Positions 25,913 through 35,600 of a DNA stretch of 54,762 nucleotides are shown here, in pieces. A model generated the notes under the pieces. It saw only the letters and a list, made by a program, of their open reading frames with translations. It made no database searches and was not told the origin of the DNA. Each line of letters starts with the position of its first letter. Position 1 is the first letter of the stretch. The stretch is from Candidatus Daviesbacteria bacterium (GTDB taxonomy: Bacteria > Patescibacteriota > Microgenomatia > Daviesbacterales > UBA10151): assembly GCA_030699125.1 (NCBI GenBank), contig JAUYKM010000013.1:1-54762 (forward strand). The letters run 5' to 3'. Position numbers and translations under genes: made by a program.

Positions 25913-26131
25913 TTACGCCTTCTTGATTAAAATCTTAAGACCTAAGGCTTTGAGTATCCTGTTGAGCTTAACAATAGAAGGATTAGCTTCTCCTCTTTCT
26001 GTCATCGCATAAAAAGTTTCCGTCACTCTCGCCTGTTTTGCTACTTCGACTTGAGTTAGCTTCTTTCCTTCTCTAGCTTCTTTTATTTGAGCCACTATTT
26101 TTGGATCTAATTTTTCCTTCTCAGGTTTCAT
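25913..26131 (-). CDS. XRE family helix-turn-helix regulator
   Basis: The 72 residues form one helix-turn-helix: QIKEAREGKKLTQVEVAKQA, then RVTETFYAMTERGEANPS, then the dimer helix LNRILKALGLKI. It is probably a repressor of cargo genes. A perfect 16-base palindrome 50 bases upstream, between this gene and the divergent 47-codon gene, is a natural operator. A TATACT at 26144-26149 may be its -10. Confidence 0.9.
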   Translation of the reverse strand: MKPEKEKLDPKIVAQIKEAREGKKLTQVEVAKQARVTETFYAMTERGEANPSIVKLNRILKALGLKILIKKA

Positions 26132-26180
26132 AAATATATTTATAGTATATCATGTTTAAAGCAAGAAATAAACTATGGGT

Positions 26181-26196
26181 TAGCTTTTAAAAGCTA
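26181..26196. promoter_or_regulatory. Perfect palindrome, candidate XRE operator
   Basis: TAGCTTTTAAAAGCTA lies between the divergent XRE gene and a small gene, about 35 bases before the start of the latter. Its size and symmetry fit binding of an XRE dimer. Confidence 0.5.
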
Positions 26197-26230
26197 TGCA
26201 AATTTTGTAAAGTTTGATATATTGTTAGTA

Positions 26231-26374
26231 ATGAGTGATTTAGAAAAAGCAATCAAGGAAAAAGACCCAGGAAAACTAGTAGAAATAATACTAGCTGGCT
26301 TTCAACAGCTTGATGAGGATCTAAAGGAAAAAAGAAAGCTTAAGAAATTATCAAAGGCAAATAAGAAAAATTAA
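26231..26374 (+). CDS. Very small hypothetical protein (47 residues)
   Basis: The frame begins MSDLEKAIKEKDPGKLVE and ends in a Lys-rich tail. It is helical and very charged. A TATATT box 7 bases before the ATG gives it a leaderless-looking start, as in other genes here, and it is divergent from the XRE gene. Its stop overlaps the end of the convergent zinc-ribbon gene. I do not recognise it. It could be an antitoxin-like or regulatory peptide, but that is a guess. Confidence 0.5.
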   Translation: MSDLEKAIKEKDPGKLVEIILAGFQQLDEDLKEKRKLKKLSKANKKN

Positions 26375-28002
26375 AGCTCTATTTTATTACCTAAAAGATC
26401 AGTAATAACCATTCTTTGTCGAGGTTTTCTAGGATGTTTCTCAAAGAATTCTTTGTTCTCATCAATTAGGTAAATAGTACAGTAACTTGTTCCATCTTCC
26501 CTTGTTAACTCTTTACCTTTTAGAACTCCTTGTCTCCGTAACTTTTGAATTGTTGAAGTATGCAAGCTACATTCATCAGCTATTTGCCAATTTTGAAGCC
26601 AAATATCACTATTTTTTACAACTTCAACTGGAATACTCCCATTTTTTATATTTAAGTGGCAATCAAAACAAGTAATTCCATCTAAATTCCACCAGATTCT
26701 ATTACCAGGAGTATTTTCTTTACAAACCATACAGGTATATATTTCGTCTCCCTCTAGAAGGAATCCATCTGGCTCTTTTTCTAATCTTCTTTTTCGGACA
26801 TTCTCAATACCCTGAAATTCACCTGATAAACGTGCTATCTGAACAGCATGATTTCCTCCATATCTCATCATTGTTTCATGATCTATTTTTGATGACTTTT
26901 CCTCTTTTTTGGCTCCCGAAAGTTCAAAAAAGTCTTCTTCCCGTTCGTACCCTTTTAACCTCCCTGATATATAACCTAAACGGTAAGAAAGACCATCGCT
27001 CATTAAACGCCAATTCGTGCCTTCCAATGTACCTTTTATGGTCTTTTGCAGATTAATTACACTATCGCCCTCTTTTCTTGAAGTATCGGCGTCCTGAAGA
27101 TTAAAAGAGACAATTACATGTTGTCCTATTTCGGGGTTATTGAAGGTAAGTTTAATGTATTGTTCCTTTTCGAAAATCCCATTTAAAAGTTTTTCCAGCT
27201 CTATAATGGTAAGTTTTTTGAGTCCAGCAGCTTTTTGATAAGCAAAACTATCATATTTCTTTAATTCTTCCTCATAAACTTGCGGAACAATTTTTAGAGC
27301 CTCAATATATTCAAAGCTTTTTTTGCCTTCCTCATCAGTACAAAGCTCTTCACGGTATTCTTCTAAAAGTTTCTTTTCTTCCTCTTCTCGTTTTTTCCTT
27401 TCAGCCCTGCTTTTTTCAAAATCATCTACTGTAGTTTCTGAGAAACCACAGGAGTTGCAGCTTATTTTCCAGATAATCTTATCTTTGCTTTCTTTAACAA
27501 CTGACATTTTAGCTTCAGCTTTACATTTGGGGCATAAATCCGGGGTTGATTCCCGAACCTTTCCATCTTCATAAACCCAAACTTTCTTTTTACAGGAAGA
27601 GCAGTCAAAAAGAAACATCATACGCAAGAGATCATCCAAGGTGGAAAGATGTTTTAGCTTAGTATGCATTATCCTTTTACAGTCTGTACAATGAATATTT
27701 TCGGGTTCTGGGGTATTATCATATTTGTCCTGCTTTATGCGGTCATCATCCATCCATTGTTGGATAGTTTCTTTTTTCTGACGATATCTATTACCTTTTA
27801 TTTGAAAAAGTTCCTGGTTTGAAATCCAGTTGAACATTTTTGCTTTATCTCCGGCTGAAGTTTCTTTGGCTTCCTCGCTTTTAAGATGTTTAGCATACGC
27901 TTCACGCCAAGATTCAATAGCCTTAAGACACTGTTTAATTGTGAATAAGTCGTATTGGTCTATATAGTGCTGCTCATCTTTTAGATACTTATAATCAGCC
28001 AT
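26371..28002 (-). CDS. Zinc-ribbon and helix-turn-helix protein of unknown function
   Basis: The protein has 543 residues from the Met at 28002, chosen because TATAAT lies 6 bases before it. An N-terminal helical part is followed by several Cys pairs: CTDC near 105, CSSC near 135, CPKC and CNSC near 165-190, which look like two zinc ribbons. A charged coiled region and a beta-rich middle come next. A third zinc site (CMVC...CFDC) and a MerR- or excisionase-like helix-turn-helix (WQIADECSLHTSTIQKLRRQGVL) end the protein. It is divergent from the helicase operon, so it may be a DNA-binding sensor or regulator of that system. I know no matching family. Confidence 0.7.
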   Translation of the reverse strand: MADYKYLKDEQHYIDQYDLFTIKQCLKAIESWREAYAKHLKSEEAKETSAGDKAKMFNWISNQELFQIKGNRYRQKKETIQQWMDDDRIKQDKYDNTPEPENIHCTDCKRIMHTKLKHLSTLDDLLRMMFLFDCSSCKKKVWVYEDGKVRESTPDLCPKCKAEAKMSVVKESKDKIIWKISCNSCGFSETTVDDFEKSRAERKKREEEEKKLLEEYREELCTDEEGKKSFEYIEALKIVPQVYEEELKKYDSFAYQKAAGLKKLTIIELEKLLNGIFEKEQYIKLTFNNPEIGQHVIVSFNLQDADTSRKEGDSVINLQKTIKGTLEGTNWRLMSDGLSYRLGYISGRLKGYEREEDFFELSGAKKEEKSSKIDHETMMRYGGNHAVQIARLSGEFQGIENVRKRRLEKEPDGFLLEGDEIYTCMVCKENTPGNRIWWNLDGITCFDCHLNIKNGSIPVEVVKNSDIWLQNWQIADECSLHTSTIQKLRRQGVLKGKELTREDGTSYCTIYLIDENKEFFEKHPRKPRQRMVITDLLGNKIEL

Positions 28003-28147
28003 AATTAAATTATAGTAAATCTTTTTATAAATGCCATCTTTGGCTATCTTAAATGTACGAATTTTGCTAGAATTGACCTTAGCTGTATGTAGTTTTCTAC
28101 AAAGAAATTTAAAACTATGAAAAATTATGAAATAATCAAATAAATCT
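28003..28147. promoter_or_regulatory. Divergent control region between zinc-ribbon gene and defence operon
   Basis: A reverse-strand TATAAT at 28009-28014 serves the zinc-ribbon gene. For the forward operon only weak candidates are visible (TTGACC at about 28074 and AT-rich TATGAA-type boxes close to the ATG). No ribosome site precedes the helicase ATG. Confidence 0.4.
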
Positions 28148-31100
28148 ATGCCTATAATTGACAATAATTTACAAACAATGCATAAGGCGCTAATTAATGC
28201 ACTTACTAGCGCCGAAAGGGTTGATATTGAAGTGGCATTCTTCTATTTTTCGGGTTGGCGTCTTCTTGCAAACCATCTAAAAGACAAAAAAATAAGAATA
28301 CTTGTTGGAAAATATATCGATCCTGAGGCAATTCCCGAACTTTTATCTAAAATGAAACAAGAAGGGGAAGATGTCGACCTAGAACCTTTCCGACCTAGGC
28401 AAACTATCCCTACTCGTGGAGGTAAAAAACAGGCTTATGTTAAAAGTTTTACAAGACTGAGTAACGAATCAGCCTTGCTTGATGATAGTGATGACCAAGA
28501 TGCTTACAAAATTTTGGAAAATAAAATTGTCGACGGATCGTTAGAAATTAAGCTGACGGATAGACCAGAGCACGGTAAAATGTATATTTTTCACAATAAA
28601 CCAGAATTTAGCCAAAATAAAGATTACCCTGGAACTGTTTTTATGGGGTCAAGTAATTTCACTTTTCAAGGATTGCTTAATCAAGGAGAATTAAATGAAC
28701 GGTACAGTGACAAAGAGCACTATTTAATGTATGTGAACAAATTTAAAAGTCTATGGGATGATAGCAAAAATATCGATATAGCCACATTAGAAAATAAGGA
28801 CGATCTTTTGAAACAATTCAAAGATGAATTATGGATTCATGCATCGCCTAGTCCATATGCAGTCTATATCCGAGTACTGCATGAGTTGTTTGGGAAAGAG
28901 GATACTGAAAGCATGAAAACTCCCAGTCAAATCACAAAAAATAAATACTTTGATTTAGAATATCAAATTGATGCAATCAAATCAGTATTAAATAAGCTTG
29001 AAAAATATGACGGGGTGATTTTGGCTGACGTAGTTGGTCTTGGAAAAAGTATAATAGCTTCAGCTGTAGCGCATAATGCTGATCTAAAAACAATTATTAT
29101 TGCACCACCACATTTACAAGAGCAATGGGACGACTACCAAGAAGAATTTCGACTACCCGGTGCCAGAGTCTTTAGCTCAGGGGCCGTAGATGACGTCTAC
29201 GAAAAATATAAAAATAACAATCAACCACTACTGATTATCGTTGATGAAGCACATCGTTATAGGAATGAAGACACCGACGATTATCGAATGCTACATCATA
29301 TCTGTACAAGTCATCCGGAAAATAAAGTAATACTTCTCACCGCTACACCATTTAACAATGATCCTAAGGATGTCTTTGCATTAATCAAACTTTTCCAAAT
29401 CCCAGGACAATCTACTATTCGTTCAGTTGATAATTTGAGCTTACGCTTCAGGGAACTCATTGAGAGATATAAGAAACTCAATCGGGATATGAGAAGAGGA
29501 ACAGCAGATGAAGCACACATAGATAAAGAAGCAGATGAAATTTCTATTGAACTGAGAAGATTAATTGAAAACGTAATTATTCGCAGATCAAGACTAGATT
29601 TACGAGCGATAACGCGATATAAAGAAGATCTCGAAAAACAGCACATAGATTTTGCCGAAGTAGAGGGCCCAGAACTTTTAACATACGAACTTGGAAGTCT
29701 TTCGGATCTATATTTTGATACCCTGCTCAAACTTACGAAAACAGATGAAGAGGAGGGAGGTTTTATAGGTGCTCGTTATAAGCCAGCAGAATATATTGAG
29801 AACAGAGAAGCATTTTTAAAAGCTTACGGTAAGGATTTAGATGAATCAGATCTCAAAACCGCACAAACTAACATGGCGAAATTCATGAAAAGATTGCTAG
29901 TAATGCGGTTTGAGAGTTCAAAAGATGCATTTCGTTCAACCCTCGTAAATATGATTGCATCTACTAAAATGGTTGAGGATTGGTGGTATAAATTAGGCAA
30001 AGTTCCAATTATGAAAAAGGGGCATATTCCCGACCCAGATACAATCCTTTCAACCTCTGGTGATGATGTTAACGAGGAAATAAATAAACAAAATTCTGAA
30101 AAAGAGCTTCAAGAACTTAAGGAATCAAAAGGATTAATAGCTGTTGATAAATCGCTAATTGATGTGAGGTTTATCGAGGATGTTATAAAAGACAGAGAAT
30201 TATTAACACAAATTCATAAAGATTGGTTTGAGCCAAAGTCTTTGTCAATTAAAGACTTAGATCCTAAGCTTGATAAAGTTAAAATGCAAATTGATACACT
30301 CTTATCTGAAAACCCAGAAAGAAAAATAGTAGTCTTTTCAACCTATGCGGACACCATCAATTATTTATTTGAAGAACTTGGTAAAAGAGGATTAAACAGA
30401 GTTCTTAAATATACTGCGGCTGATGCTAGCAAAAGGATGAAAAAAACAGTTCGTGCTAACTTTGATGCAGGTTTAGATAAGGCAGATCAAGAAAATGATT
30501 ATGATGTACTGGTTGCCACAGATGCATTGAGTGAAGGTTACAATCTACACCGTGCCGGCGTAGTGATCAATTATGATATTACATATAACCCAACTCGGGT
30601 AATTCAAAGGGTTGGTCGTATAAACCGTATTAATAAAAAAGTATTTGATAAGCTTTTCATTTACAATTTCTTTCCAACAGAAAAAGGAGAAGCAATAATA
30701 AGAATTGGCGAGATATCAACCCTTAAAATGCGTTTGTTTAATTCAGTTGTGGGAAGTGATACCAAAACACTCACTGATAACGAAAAATTACAGACTTTCT
30801 TTAAGGACGAATACCAAAAAGCCGTAGATGAAAGCGAAGTACTTTCTTGGGATGCAACTCACTATGAAGCGTACGATCAAGCCAAAAAAGATAAAGAAGC
30901 TTTTGATGAAGCGCTTGAGATTAAGCCTAGAAGTCGTGTTATTAGGGATGGACAAAAAGTACCCGCGATTGTGGCATTTGGGAAAAAGGGAGAACACGTT
31001 ATCTTTGTTTTGAAAGAGCTAGAAGTTCCATCGATAGTTGCTGCAGAAATAGCACTAGAGTATTTCAAGGCTGAAAAAGGCGAGAAAGGTATAAAGGCAG

Positions 31101-31459
31101 ATAAGCAATATGACGAAGTCTTCAAGCTAATTCGGGATCTTTTGTTTGAAAAGCATCCACTGCCTTCTATAAGTGGTAGAAGATCCGAATCTTTAAAAAA
31201 GATAGAAATAATAGAAAAAGGATTACAAAGAGCTAAAGACTACTGTCAAGATCTAGCGCAAATAATCAAAAAATATGACGGTATTAATGAGGGTGATCTA
31301 AAATCAATCTCTCAGCTTTCAGTTATAAACTGCGAGAAAGCTTTTGAAGAATTGAAAGAAATAGTTCCCCAGCACCAAATAGATTCTATTAATGAGCGGG
31401 CCTCTCGGCTTGAAGGTGAGTATGAGACTATTGTTCTTAGCGAAGACATTAGATTATGA
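28148..31459 (+). CDS. PLD-domain SNF2-type helicase/ATPase
   Basis: The protein has 1103 residues. The N-terminal 250 form a PLD-like nuclease domain with HGKMYIF near 141 and GSSNF near 167. A superfamily 2 motor of the SNF2/HepA kind follows: Walker A DVVGLGKS near 297, DEAH near 366, TATPF near 398, and the C-terminal lobe ending QRVGRINRIN near 820. The last 250 residues are helical. PLD plus translocase is a known layout for restriction-like proteins that move along DNA and cut it. It is first in a run of four genes joined by 4-base ATGA overlaps, the second being a DNA methylase, so a restriction-modification-like role is likely. Confidence 0.9.
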   Translation: MPIIDNNLQTMHKALINALTSAERVDIEVAFFYFSGWRLLANHLKDKKIRILVGKYIDPEAIPELLSKMKQEGEDVDLEPFRPRQTIPTRGGKKQAYVKSFTRLSNESALLDDSDDQDAYKILENKIVDGSLEIKLTDRPEHGKMYIFHNKPEFSQNKDYPGTVFMGSSNFTFQGLLNQGELNERYSDKEHYLMYVNKFKSLWDDSKNIDIATLENKDDLLKQFKDELWIHASPSPYAVYIRVLHELFGKEDTESMKTPSQITKNKYFDLEYQIDAIKSVLNKLEKYDGVILADVVGLGKSIIASAVAHNADLKTIIIAPPHLQEQWDDYQEEFRLPGARVFSSGAVDDVYEKYKNNNQPLLIIVDEAHRYRNEDTDDYRMLHHICTSHPENKVILLTATPFNNDPKDVFALIKLFQIPGQSTIRSVDNLSLRFRELIERYKKLNRDMRRGTADEAHIDKEADEISIELRRLIENVIIRRSRLDLRAITRYKEDLEKQHIDFAEVEGPELLTYELGSLSDLYFDTLLKLTKTDEEEGGFIGARYKPAEYIENREAFLKAYGKDLDESDLKTAQTNMAKFMKRLLVMRFESSKDAFRSTLVNMIASTKMVEDWWYKLGKVPIMKKGHIPDPDTILSTSGDDVNEEINKQNSEKELQELKESKGLIAVDKSLIDVRFIEDVIKDRELLTQIHKDWFEPKSLSIKDLDPKLDKVKMQIDTLLSENPERKIVVFSTYADTINYLFEELGKRGLNRVLKYTAADASKRMKKTVRANFDAGLDKADQENDYDVLVATDALSEGYNLHRAGVVINYDITYNPTRVIQRVGRINRINKKVFDKLFIYNFFPTEKGEAIIRIGEISTLKMRLFNSVVGSDTKTLTDNEKLQTFFKDEYQKAVDESEVLSWDATHYEAYDQAKKDKEAFDEALEIKPRSRVIRDGQKVPAIVAFGKKGEHVIFVLKELEVPSIVAAEIALEYFKAEKGEKGIKADKQYDEVFKLIRDLLFEKHPLPSISGRRSESLKKIEIIEKGLQRAKDYCQDLAQIIKKYDGINEGDLKSISQLSVINCEKAFEELKEIVPQHQIDSINERASRLEGEYETIVLSEDIRL

Positions 31460-34400
31460 ATTTAGAACAAAACTACAATCGGGATGATTTTTTATTGTTC
31501 CTAAAATCTTTTATTCCCAACTTTTCAAAAGATATCAGACGTGCTGCCACCGATGGGTTGCAGGTAACAAAAGAGGTCTTTTATCTTGGGGAAAGCTCTG
31601 AGCTTAATCTGTCTGTATTTGAACTAACACATTCTTCATCTACCGATGCTCGCGTGGCTTTGGCAATGGATGGTTTCAAGATTATGAAGAACAGCGCTAC
31701 ATACCGGGCGCTAGTAGTTTACCGGTTCGATAAGGAAGATGATTGGCGGTTATCGTTAATGACGGCTACCCCTAGTGTTAATCAGGAAGGAAAAGTAAGT
31801 CAAGTATTTTCAAATCCGCGCAGATTTTCCTTTTTCTTGGGACAAAACGCTAAAGTTAATACACCATATCAATTTCTTATTAAACAAGGTTCTGTTAAGG
31901 ATTTTTCAGAATTACAAAAGCGTTTTTCAATAGAAGTAGTAAATAAGGAATTTTATGCACAAATTTCAGAGTTGTTTACTGAACTAGTGGGTGGTACCAG
32001 GGGCGAGGGTAGAAATCAACGCAAGTATCCAGGAATTATTGCTTTACCTTCTGTTTCTAAAGAAAGTAAAGAGAATCATGAATTTGCAGTGCGGTTAATC
32101 GGACGATTGATATTCTGTTGGTTCCTTAGAGAGAAAAAAAGCATTACCGACCTACCACTTATATCTAAAGATATACTCTCACTTGAAGCAGCCAATAATA
32201 ATCCAGATTATTACCATTCAGTACTAGAACCTTTATTTTTTGAAGTATTGAATAAACCTACTAAATCAAGAGTTGAAGAATACAGAAATAGTTTTTTTGG
32301 GAAAACTCCTTATCTGAACGGTGGATTATTTACTCCTCAAACTTGGGATTACTATGACTCAAAGTTGCGTAGTGTATTAAGGATTTCAGACGAATGGATT
32401 AGAAAATTATTTGAGGTTTTGGAAGTATACAACTTTACAGTTGACGAAAATACAAGCGTTGATATTGATTTATCAATTGATCCAGAAATGCTAGGTAGAA
32501 TATTTGAAAATTTACTTGCAGAAATTAATCCAGAAACTGGAGAATCAGCTAGAAAATCAACAGGAAGTTACTATACGCCAAGAACCATAGTTGATTACAT
32601 GGTTGACGAGAGCTTGATTCAATATTTGAAAGATAAAACGGGTATAGACGAGGGCAAAATAAGAGTACTCGTAAGTTATGACTTAAACGACGACGAAGAT
32701 TATCCATTAAATGAGGGTGAAAAAGATCAAGTAGTTGAATCATTAAGCAAGATAACAATCCTTGATCCAGCTTGTGGATCGGGAGCTTTTCCTATAGGAG
32801 CTTTACAGAAAATTGTTTTTATTCTACAACGGATTGATCAAGATGCTAAATTATGGTTCAAGCAACAAATTGAAAGTTCTGCACCCGAAATAAAGAGAAT
32901 TATCGAACGAGAATTTGCAGAGCGGAACTTCGACTATATTAGAAAGCTTGGAATAATAAGACAAAGTATTTTCGGGGTTGATATTCAACCTATTGCTACA
33001 GAGATTGCAAGACTGAGATGTTTCCTGACATTAGTTGTTGATGAAAGAGTTGTTGATGGAGAAGAAAACAGAGGAATAGAGCCACTTCCAAACTTAGATT
33101 TTAAATTCGTAACTGCAAATTCCTTAGTAGGACTACCTAATTCTCAAGCTAATAGCCAAGTAGGTTTATTTGAAGATCAAGAAGGAATTAATAAACTTAA
33201 AGAGGTTAGGGATATGTATTTTAGTGCTTCGGGAACTGAGCGTGAACAATTAAAAGTACAATTTGTCCAAATTCAAAACAAAATGTTTCAAAAAATGATA
33301 CAAGAACATACTCTTGCTGATCTTACTCAAAAACTTTCAACCTGGGATCCCTTTGGACATGAAGCCTCGGATTGGTTTGATCCAGATTGGATGTTTGGCG
33401 TAAATGATGGTTTTGATATCGTAATTGCAAATCCTCCATACATTGGTGAAAGGAAAAATGAGGGATTGTTTCACGAAGTAATTAAGTCAGAATTTGGAAG
33501 AAGGTATTATACGAGATGGATGGATTATTTTTATTTTTTCTTTCACCTTGCTTTTGAATATAGCAGCGATAATACAATTATTGCATTCATTTCAACAAAC
33601 TACTATCTCACAGCTACAGGAGGTAGAAAACTCAGAAAAGATTTTAAGTTAAGATCAAATGTACTACGCCTCATTAATTTTAATGAGCTAAAAATCTTTG
33701 AGAATGCTCTGGGGCAACACAACATGATTACAATCATTACAACTAATAATGATCGTGAGTGTATTGCAAAAAATTGTATTACTAAAAGGAAAGGGGTAGC
33801 TAAAGTTGATGACTTACAAAAAATTATTGACTGGAATGATAAAGATACTGATTATTACAAAATAGCCCAAAACGAATTATATGAAGGATCAGATTATCAA
33901 ATAAGAATAAGTGGTACCTCAAATAACAGTGATTTACCCAATATTACTAACATATTGTCTAAAACTAAATCCAACTCGATACCATTAGGAATAATTATGC
34001 ATATAACTATGGGAATAGTAACTCTCTCTGATACTTTAAGTCAAAGACATCTAGATAGATTTCCAGAAATCCATGGGGAAAAAGGAGATGGTATCTATGT
34101 GCTTTCAAATGAAGAATTGCAAGAATTGAATTTGAGTGAATCTGAAAAAAAGAAGTTTATTAGACCATTTTACAAAAATTCAGATATTAAACATTATTAT
34201 TCTGAAATGAAAAATAAGTCATGGTTGATTTACATTAAGGATGAGGGGTCTCACATAGAGTTAGAATTACCTTTAAAGGAACACTTCGAAAAATATAAAA
34301 AATTAATAGTCGCTCTTAAGGAAAATTTTCTAAAGAATAAAATAGCTGCATCAATAGTTAAAAAATGGTTTGCAAATAATAATTATTTCGTTTTATTTAC

Positions 34401-34863
34401 TCCAAAAAAAGAAGAATATTTCACTAGACCTAAAATAATTGTTCCATACAGGAGTAAGGAAAACTATTTTGCTTATAACGAGGCATCGTGGTTTGGTTCA
34501 AAAGATATTGGATACATTCAGCCATTAGACAGTCATTATTCTCTAAAGTATATCTTGGCCATTCTAAATTCAAAACTGATTTTTAGATGGCTATATTTTC
34601 GGGGAAAAAGAAAAGGTGAAACCCTAGAGCTATATCAGAAACCACTTTCAGAAATTCCCATTAAAAAAATATTTTCTGATGAACAAAAACCATTTATTGA
34701 AATTGTTGACAAGATTCTCGCCCTTACAAGCTCTAGTGATTATTTATCCAATACGGAAAAGCAGGCAAGAGTTAAGAACTACCAAAAACAAATTGACAAA
34801 CTAGTCTATGAGTTGTACGGGCTAACGCCGGAAGAAATAGAAGTTGTAGAAAGGGGTCAATGA
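31456..34863 (+). CDS. N6-adenine DNA methylase with target-recognition domain (Eco57I/TaqI type)
   Basis: The protein has 1135 residues. A large N-terminal region has conserved-looking strands (VFELTHSSSTDARVALAMDG). The methylase core shows TGSYYTPRTIVDYMV, SAM motif I DPACGSGAFPIGAL near 437 and catalytic NPPY near 659. The last 350 residues look like a TaqI-like specificity domain, with a terminal helical segment ending LYGLTPEEIEVVE. It should methylate adenine at a specific site and protect host DNA while the PLD helicase attacks unmodified DNA. Its ATG overlaps the helicase stop and its stop overlaps the next ATG, each by 4 bases. Confidence 0.92.
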   Translation: MNLEQNYNRDDFLLFLKSFIPNFSKDIRRAATDGLQVTKEVFYLGESSELNLSVFELTHSSSTDARVALAMDGFKIMKNSATYRALVVYRFDKEDDWRLSLMTATPSVNQEGKVSQVFSNPRRFSFFLGQNAKVNTPYQFLIKQGSVKDFSELQKRFSIEVVNKEFYAQISELFTELVGGTRGEGRNQRKYPGIIALPSVSKESKENHEFAVRLIGRLIFCWFLREKKSITDLPLISKDILSLEAANNNPDYYHSVLEPLFFEVLNKPTKSRVEEYRNSFFGKTPYLNGGLFTPQTWDYYDSKLRSVLRISDEWIRKLFEVLEVYNFTVDENTSVDIDLSIDPEMLGRIFENLLAEINPETGESARKSTGSYYTPRTIVDYMVDESLIQYLKDKTGIDEGKIRVLVSYDLNDDEDYPLNEGEKDQVVESLSKITILDPACGSGAFPIGALQKIVFILQRIDQDAKLWFKQQIESSAPEIKRIIEREFAERNFDYIRKLGIIRQSIFGVDIQPIATEIARLRCFLTLVVDERVVDGEENRGIEPLPNLDFKFVTANSLVGLPNSQANSQVGLFEDQEGINKLKEVRDMYFSASGTEREQLKVQFVQIQNKMFQKMIQEHTLADLTQKLSTWDPFGHEASDWFDPDWMFGVNDGFDIVIANPPYIGERKNEGLFHEVIKSEFGRRYYTRWMDYFYFFFHLAFEYSSDNTIIAFISTNYYLTATGGRKLRKDFKLRSNVLRLINFNELKIFENALGQHNMITIITTNNDRECIAKNCITKRKGVAKVDDLQKIIDWNDKDTDYYKIAQNELYEGSDYQIRISGTSNNSDLPNITNILSKTKSNSIPLGIIMHITMGIVTLSDTLSQRHLDRFPEIHGEKGDGIYVLSNEELQELNLSESEKKKFIRPFYKNSDIKHYYSEMKNKSWLIYIKDEGSHIELELPLKEHFEKYKKLIVALKENFLKNKIAASIVKKWFANNNYFVLFTPKKEEYFTRPKIIVPYRSKENYFAYNEASWFGSKDIGYIQPLDSHYSLKYILAILNSKLIFRWLYFRGKRKGETLELYQKPLSEIPIKKIFSDEQKPFIEIVDKILALTSSSDYLSNTEKQARVKNYQKQIDKLVYELYGLTPEEIEVVERGQ

Positions 34864-35600
34864 AAAATATAGTTAATAAAGATTCATATAAAAAAACTTT
34901 ACTCCAAGGGATTAAAGATTTTGGTGAAATCGAAAATCAGTTATTAGGTGATGGATCAACAATGCACTTATATATTAATACGGCAGCAGGAGAAGTAAGA
35001 ATTTTTATGGTTAGTTTGCTTCTCTACTTAAATGGTAAAAATCCCTACTACTCCCAAGGTTTCCATAAAGACTTTTTTGTTTCTCAGTTAAAACTTATGC
35101 ATAGAGCCTGTATTCCTTCTCTGCATATTGCAGTTGAAGCCGCTCTAAATGAATATATCAAAAGTAAAAATTTAGGAATAGAAATATCAATAGCCACGCA
35201 ACGCAGTAAGATTGTAAAAAATATTAGGGAAAAGGCAAGAGATTGTTCTTTAATTGAGAAGGAACTAAAAGAGATTGAGCATTTGGGGAGTAATCATCCA
35301 CAGTTTCAGGATTATTTGAATACTGTTTTGAATAATACTGTATTGTTTGAAGACTTAAAGACAGATAAGAAATATAAGGAAGAGACTAGAGCCTATTTTG
35401 ATGCATTATCAATAGTTCGCAATAAATCCTCACATTACACCAACCAACCATTGAAAGAAAACGAAAAAATGCGCTTAAAAAGAGGACATCTTGGAAAAAT
35501 GATTGATGACGAAGATTTATTGCAGATGGATATTCAGTTCTATCAACCAATCTTCGGAGATATTATAAAATTTGTAAACTGTCTCAGAGATTCACCATGA
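34860..35600 (+). CDS. HEPN-like protein linked to the methylase operon
   Basis: The protein has 246 residues and is mostly helical. Near its end is RNKSSH (Arg187 to His192) within a helix after YFDALSIV, which fits the R-x4-H motif of HEPN RNases. The family cannot be named. HEPN proteins often act as toxins that cut RNA when a defence system is triggered. The start overlaps the methylase stop by 4 bases and the next gene overlaps this one in the same way, so production is tightly coupled. If HEPN is correct, this would be an abortive-infection arm of the system. Confidence 0.6.
   Translation: MKNIVNKDSYKKTLLQGIKDFGEIENQLLGDGSTMHLYINTAAGEVRIFMVSLLLYLNGKNPYYSQGFHKDFFVSQLKLMHRACIPSLHIAVEAALNEYIKSKNLGIEISIATQRSKIVKNIREKARDCSLIEKELKEIEHLGSNHPQFQDYLNTVLNNTVLFEDLKTDKKYKEETRAYFDALSIVRNKSSHYTNQPLKENEKMRLKRGHLGKMIDDEDLLQMDIQFYQPIFGDIIKFVNCLRDSP

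Noticed and set aside
28148-34863. DISARM or BREX system
   Set aside because: The PLD and helicase are fused in one protein and no DUF1998, PglZ or BrxL-like gene is present.
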